Assembly (NCBI GenBank): GCA_947474905.1
Contig: CANJKQ010000052.1
Coordinates: forward strand, 1 to 6,783
DNA from: Pseudomonadota bacterium
Lineage (GTDB): Bacteria; Pseudomonadota; Alphaproteobacteria; Sphingomonadales; Sphingomonadaceae
Direction of reading: 5' to 3'
DNA: 6,783 bases
Part shown: positions 5,060 through 6,783 of the stretch, piece after piece
Layout: every line of letters begins with the position of its first letter
How positions within the stretch are numbered: position 1 is the first letter of the stretch
Program-made: the position numbers and the translations under genes
The notes under the pieces: model-generated
What the model was told of the DNA's origin: nothing
Seen by the model: the letters and a program-made list of their open reading frames with translations, nothing else
The model's database searches: none

Positions 5060-6783
5060 GCAAACGCCTCCTCTGCCAGCCGCGCCCGTCGCGCCACCCG
5101 CCAGTCGCGCAGCACCCGGCCGATCAGCGCCAGCGCGCCGCCCAGCGCGATCAACCCGCCGCCCGCCCAGATCAGCGTTACGAACGGCTTCCACCACAGG
5201 CGCAATTGCCAGCGGCCATCAGGCGCCCGCTCGCCAAGCACCGTGTAAAGCTGGCCATCGAGCGGCGTGGCGATGGCCGACTCGCTCGTTACCGTCTGCG
5301 GATTGGCGAAAAAGCGCGATTGTGGCTGCAGTGGGAAAGGCTCCCCTTCGGGCGTGCCATCGCCGCTGATGCGCCGCGCGATCAGCGTTGCCTGCAGGGC
5401 CGACCAATTGGGGCCAATGACGGGGGCGATCTTGGTCAGCGTCACTTCATAGGGGCCGACGCGCTTGGGCTCGTTAAAGCCCGCTGCGACCAATGTTTCC
5501 TTGGTAAACGCGGTTTCCGACGCCATGCCCGCCACGCTGACCGCGACACCCAGATGCGCGATCACCATGCCCCAGATCACCAGCGGGGTGCGGCGCACAT
5601 CGCGCTTCCACAAGGGCGCGACGCTGGCCACCGCCAGCCCCGCCGCCAACGCCATGCCCAGCATCGGCATCAAGCCCATATCAGGCGCAAGCGCCGCCAG
5701 GCTGGCCAGCGCGAATGCCGCGACCCCCACCGGAATGGTGACGCGTTGCGCCAGCGGGTTCAGCCCATCGCGCCGCCAGCGCAGCAGTGGCCCCGCCGCC
5801 ATGAAGGCAAACAGCGCCAGCGCGATGGGGCCCGTCGTCTTGTTGAAAAAGGGTGGCCCGACCGACAGCTGCACCCCCATCGCCGCCGCAACGATCGGGT
5901 AAAGCGTGCCGATCAACACCACGCCGAGGATGACCGACAGCAGCAGATTATTCGCCACCAACGCGCCTTCGCGGCTGACGAGTTCAAAGGTCGATCCCTG
6001 CCGGATCGTGCCGACGCGCAGCCCGAACAACGTCATCGCGCCGCCGATGTAAATCACCAGCAGCGCCAGGATGAACGTGCCGCGCCGCGGATCGACCGCA
6101 AAGGCATGGACGCTCGTCAAAATGCCCGATCGCACCAGGAAGGTGCCGATCATCGACATCGAGAAAGCCACCACCGCCAGCATGATCGTCCATGCCCGCA
6201 AGCCATCGCGCGCCGCCAGCACATTGACCGAGTGGAGCAGCGCCGTTGCCGCCAGCCACGGCATCAGCGAGGCATTCTCGACCGGATCCCAGAACCACCA
6301 GCCGCCCCAGCCAAGGATATAATAGGACCAATAGCTGCCCGCAGTGATGCCGATCGTCAGGAAAATCCACGCGCCCAGCACCCAGGGCCGCATCGCCCGG
6401 GCAAAGGCCGGCCCCACATCGCGCGTCACCATCGCGCCCACTGCAAAGGAAAACGCCACCGAAATGCCGACATAACCAACGTACAGCGTCGGCGGGTGAA
6501 AAGCGAGGCCGGGGTCCTGCAGCAGCGGGTTCAGGCCGTTGCCGTCGGGCGGCGACGGGTTGAGCCGCGCGAACGGGTTGGAAGAGAACAGCAGAAAGGC
6601 ATAGAAACCCAGCGCAATCGCCGCCTGCGCGCCCAAGGTCGCGATCAGCGTCCGTGCCGCCAACCGATGCTCCAGCACCGCAACCGCGCCCCCGGCGAGC
6701 CCCAGGATGGTCACCCAGAGCAGCATCGACCCTTCATGGTTCCCCCAGGTGCCCGCAATTTTGTAGATCAATGGCTTGGCCGA
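5056..6783 (-). CDS. ccmF: Cytochrome c heme lyase subunit CcmF (5' end outside window)
   Basis: CcmF is the large polytopic inner-membrane subunit of the heme ligation complex. It accepts heme from holo-CcmE and, with CcmH and CcmI, attaches it to apocytochrome c in the periplasm. The frame is open to the right edge and gives 575 residues. Full-length CcmF is about 640-660, so roughly 75-85 N-terminal residues are missing. The first visible block, KPLIYKIAGTWGNHEGSMLL, is a standard internal CcmF motif. The TTG at 6769-6771 within it is therefore not the true start. The tryptophan-rich WWD signature WGGWWFWDPVEN is encoded at 6274-6309, followed by ASLMPWLAATALLHS with a candidate heme-ligand histidine. 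About a dozen hydrophobic segments are visible, with a large periplasmic domain near the C-terminus and a final membrane helix before a basic tail. It is the upstream partner of ccmG; ccmE probably precedes it outside the window. Confidence 0.97.
   Translation of the reverse strand, partial: SAKPLIYKIAGTWGNHEGSMLLWVTILGLAGGAVAVLEHRLAARTLIATLGAQAAIALGFYAFLLFSSNPFARLNPSPPDGNGLNPLLQDPGLAFHPPTLYVGYVGISVAFSFAVGAMVTRDVGPAFARAMRPWVLGAWIFLTIGITAGSYWSYYILGWGGWWFWDPVENASLMPWLAATALLHSVNVLAARDGLRAWTIMLAVVAFSMSMIGTFLVRSGILTSVHAFAVDPRRGTFILALLVIYIGGAMTLFGLRVGTIRQGSTFELVSREGALVANNLLLSVILGVVLIGTLYPIVAAAMGVQLSVGPPFFNKTTGPIALALFAFMAAGPLLRWRRDGLNPLAQRVTIPVGVAAFALASLAALAPDMGLMPMLGMALAAGLAVASVAPLWKRDVRRTPLVIWGMVIAHLGVAVSVAGMASETAFTKETLVAAGFNEPKRVGPYEVTLTKIAPVIGPNWSALQATLIARRISGDGTPEGEPFPLQPQSRFFANPQTVTSESAIATPLDGQLYTVLGERAPDGRWQLRLWWKPFVTLIWAGGGLIALGGALALIGRVLRDWRVARRARLAEEAFA
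5067..5073 (-). promoter_or_regulatory. Strong ribosome binding site for ccmG inside the ccmF 3' end
   Basis: On the minus strand GAGGAGG stands seven bases before the ccmG ATG at 5059. It is among the best Shine-Dalgarno matches in the window and fixes the ccmG start. It lies in the last codons of ccmF, so ccmG can be loaded independently as well as by coupling through the ATGA overlap. Confidence 0.75.

Noticed and set aside
5060..5197. Upstream extension of ccmG
   Set aside because: It lies inside ccmF; the ATG at 5059 follows GAGGAGG and begins the expected signal anchor.
3744..5369. Plus-strand frames opposite ccmI, ccmH, ccmG and ccmF (for example 3744-4706 and 4805-5248)
   Set aside because: They are antisense shadows of genes with firm family motifs and show basic, Arg/Pro/Ala-rich composition.
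1..6783. tRNA, rRNA, CRISPR arrays, insertion sequences, phage genes or a new defence system
   Set aside because: No cloverleaf-like sequence, no regularly spaced direct repeats, and no transposase, integrase, nuclease or toxin-like frame is visible; every long coding frame with real motifs belongs to bch, tspO, DUF2189 or ccm genes.

Overview
The window is GC-rich, densely packed DNA. It most likely comes from an aerobic anoxygenic phototrophic alphaproteobacterium, and the Sphingomonadales are my best guess. The reasons are the bacteriochlorophyll genes bchI and bchD next to a tspO/crtK gene, an alphaproteobacterial ccmF-ccmG-ccmH-ccmI order, an unusually short CcmI, and a GTCACCCCGG-type intergenic palindrome that I remember from sphingomonad genomes. 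The taxon is an inference; no rRNA or other marker gene is present.

Layout, left to right. Positions 1-926 (minus strand) hold the N-terminal half of bchD, which runs off the left edge. Positions 923-1930 (minus) hold a complete bchI; the two genes overlap by four bases. A 54-bp spacer (1931-1984) separates bchI from the divergent tspO (1985-2464, plus). A DUF2189-type membrane protein gene follows on the plus strand (2554-3345). Between it and the convergent ccm genes is a 150-bp gap, most of it filled by a nested inverted-repeat element (3361-3480). The rest of the window (3496-6783, minus strand) is one tightly coupled cytochrome c maturation operon, read right to left: ccmF (5' end outside the window), ccmG/dsbE, ccmH (ccmL type) and a short ccmI. 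Each junction overlaps by 1-4 bases. No stretch longer than 300 bases lacks a gene.

How the genes work together. BchI and BchD are two of the three Mg-chelatase subunits, which insert Mg into protoporphyrin IX at the entry to bacteriochlorophyll synthesis. TspO is a tetrapyrrole-binding membrane protein that affects photosynthesis gene expression in Rhodobacter, so its divergent position beside bchI makes functional sense. The ccm genes attach heme to c-type cytochromes in the periplasm: CcmG and CcmH keep the apocytochrome cysteines reduced, CcmI presents the apoprotein and CcmF is the heme ligation membrane subunit. The window therefore places a chlorophyll-branch module beside a heme-delivery module and probably marks one edge of a photosynthesis gene cluster.

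I found no clearly new biological system. The best leads are the nested palindromic element, the compact CcmI, and a near-consensus PpsR/CrtJ site in the bchI-tspO spacer.
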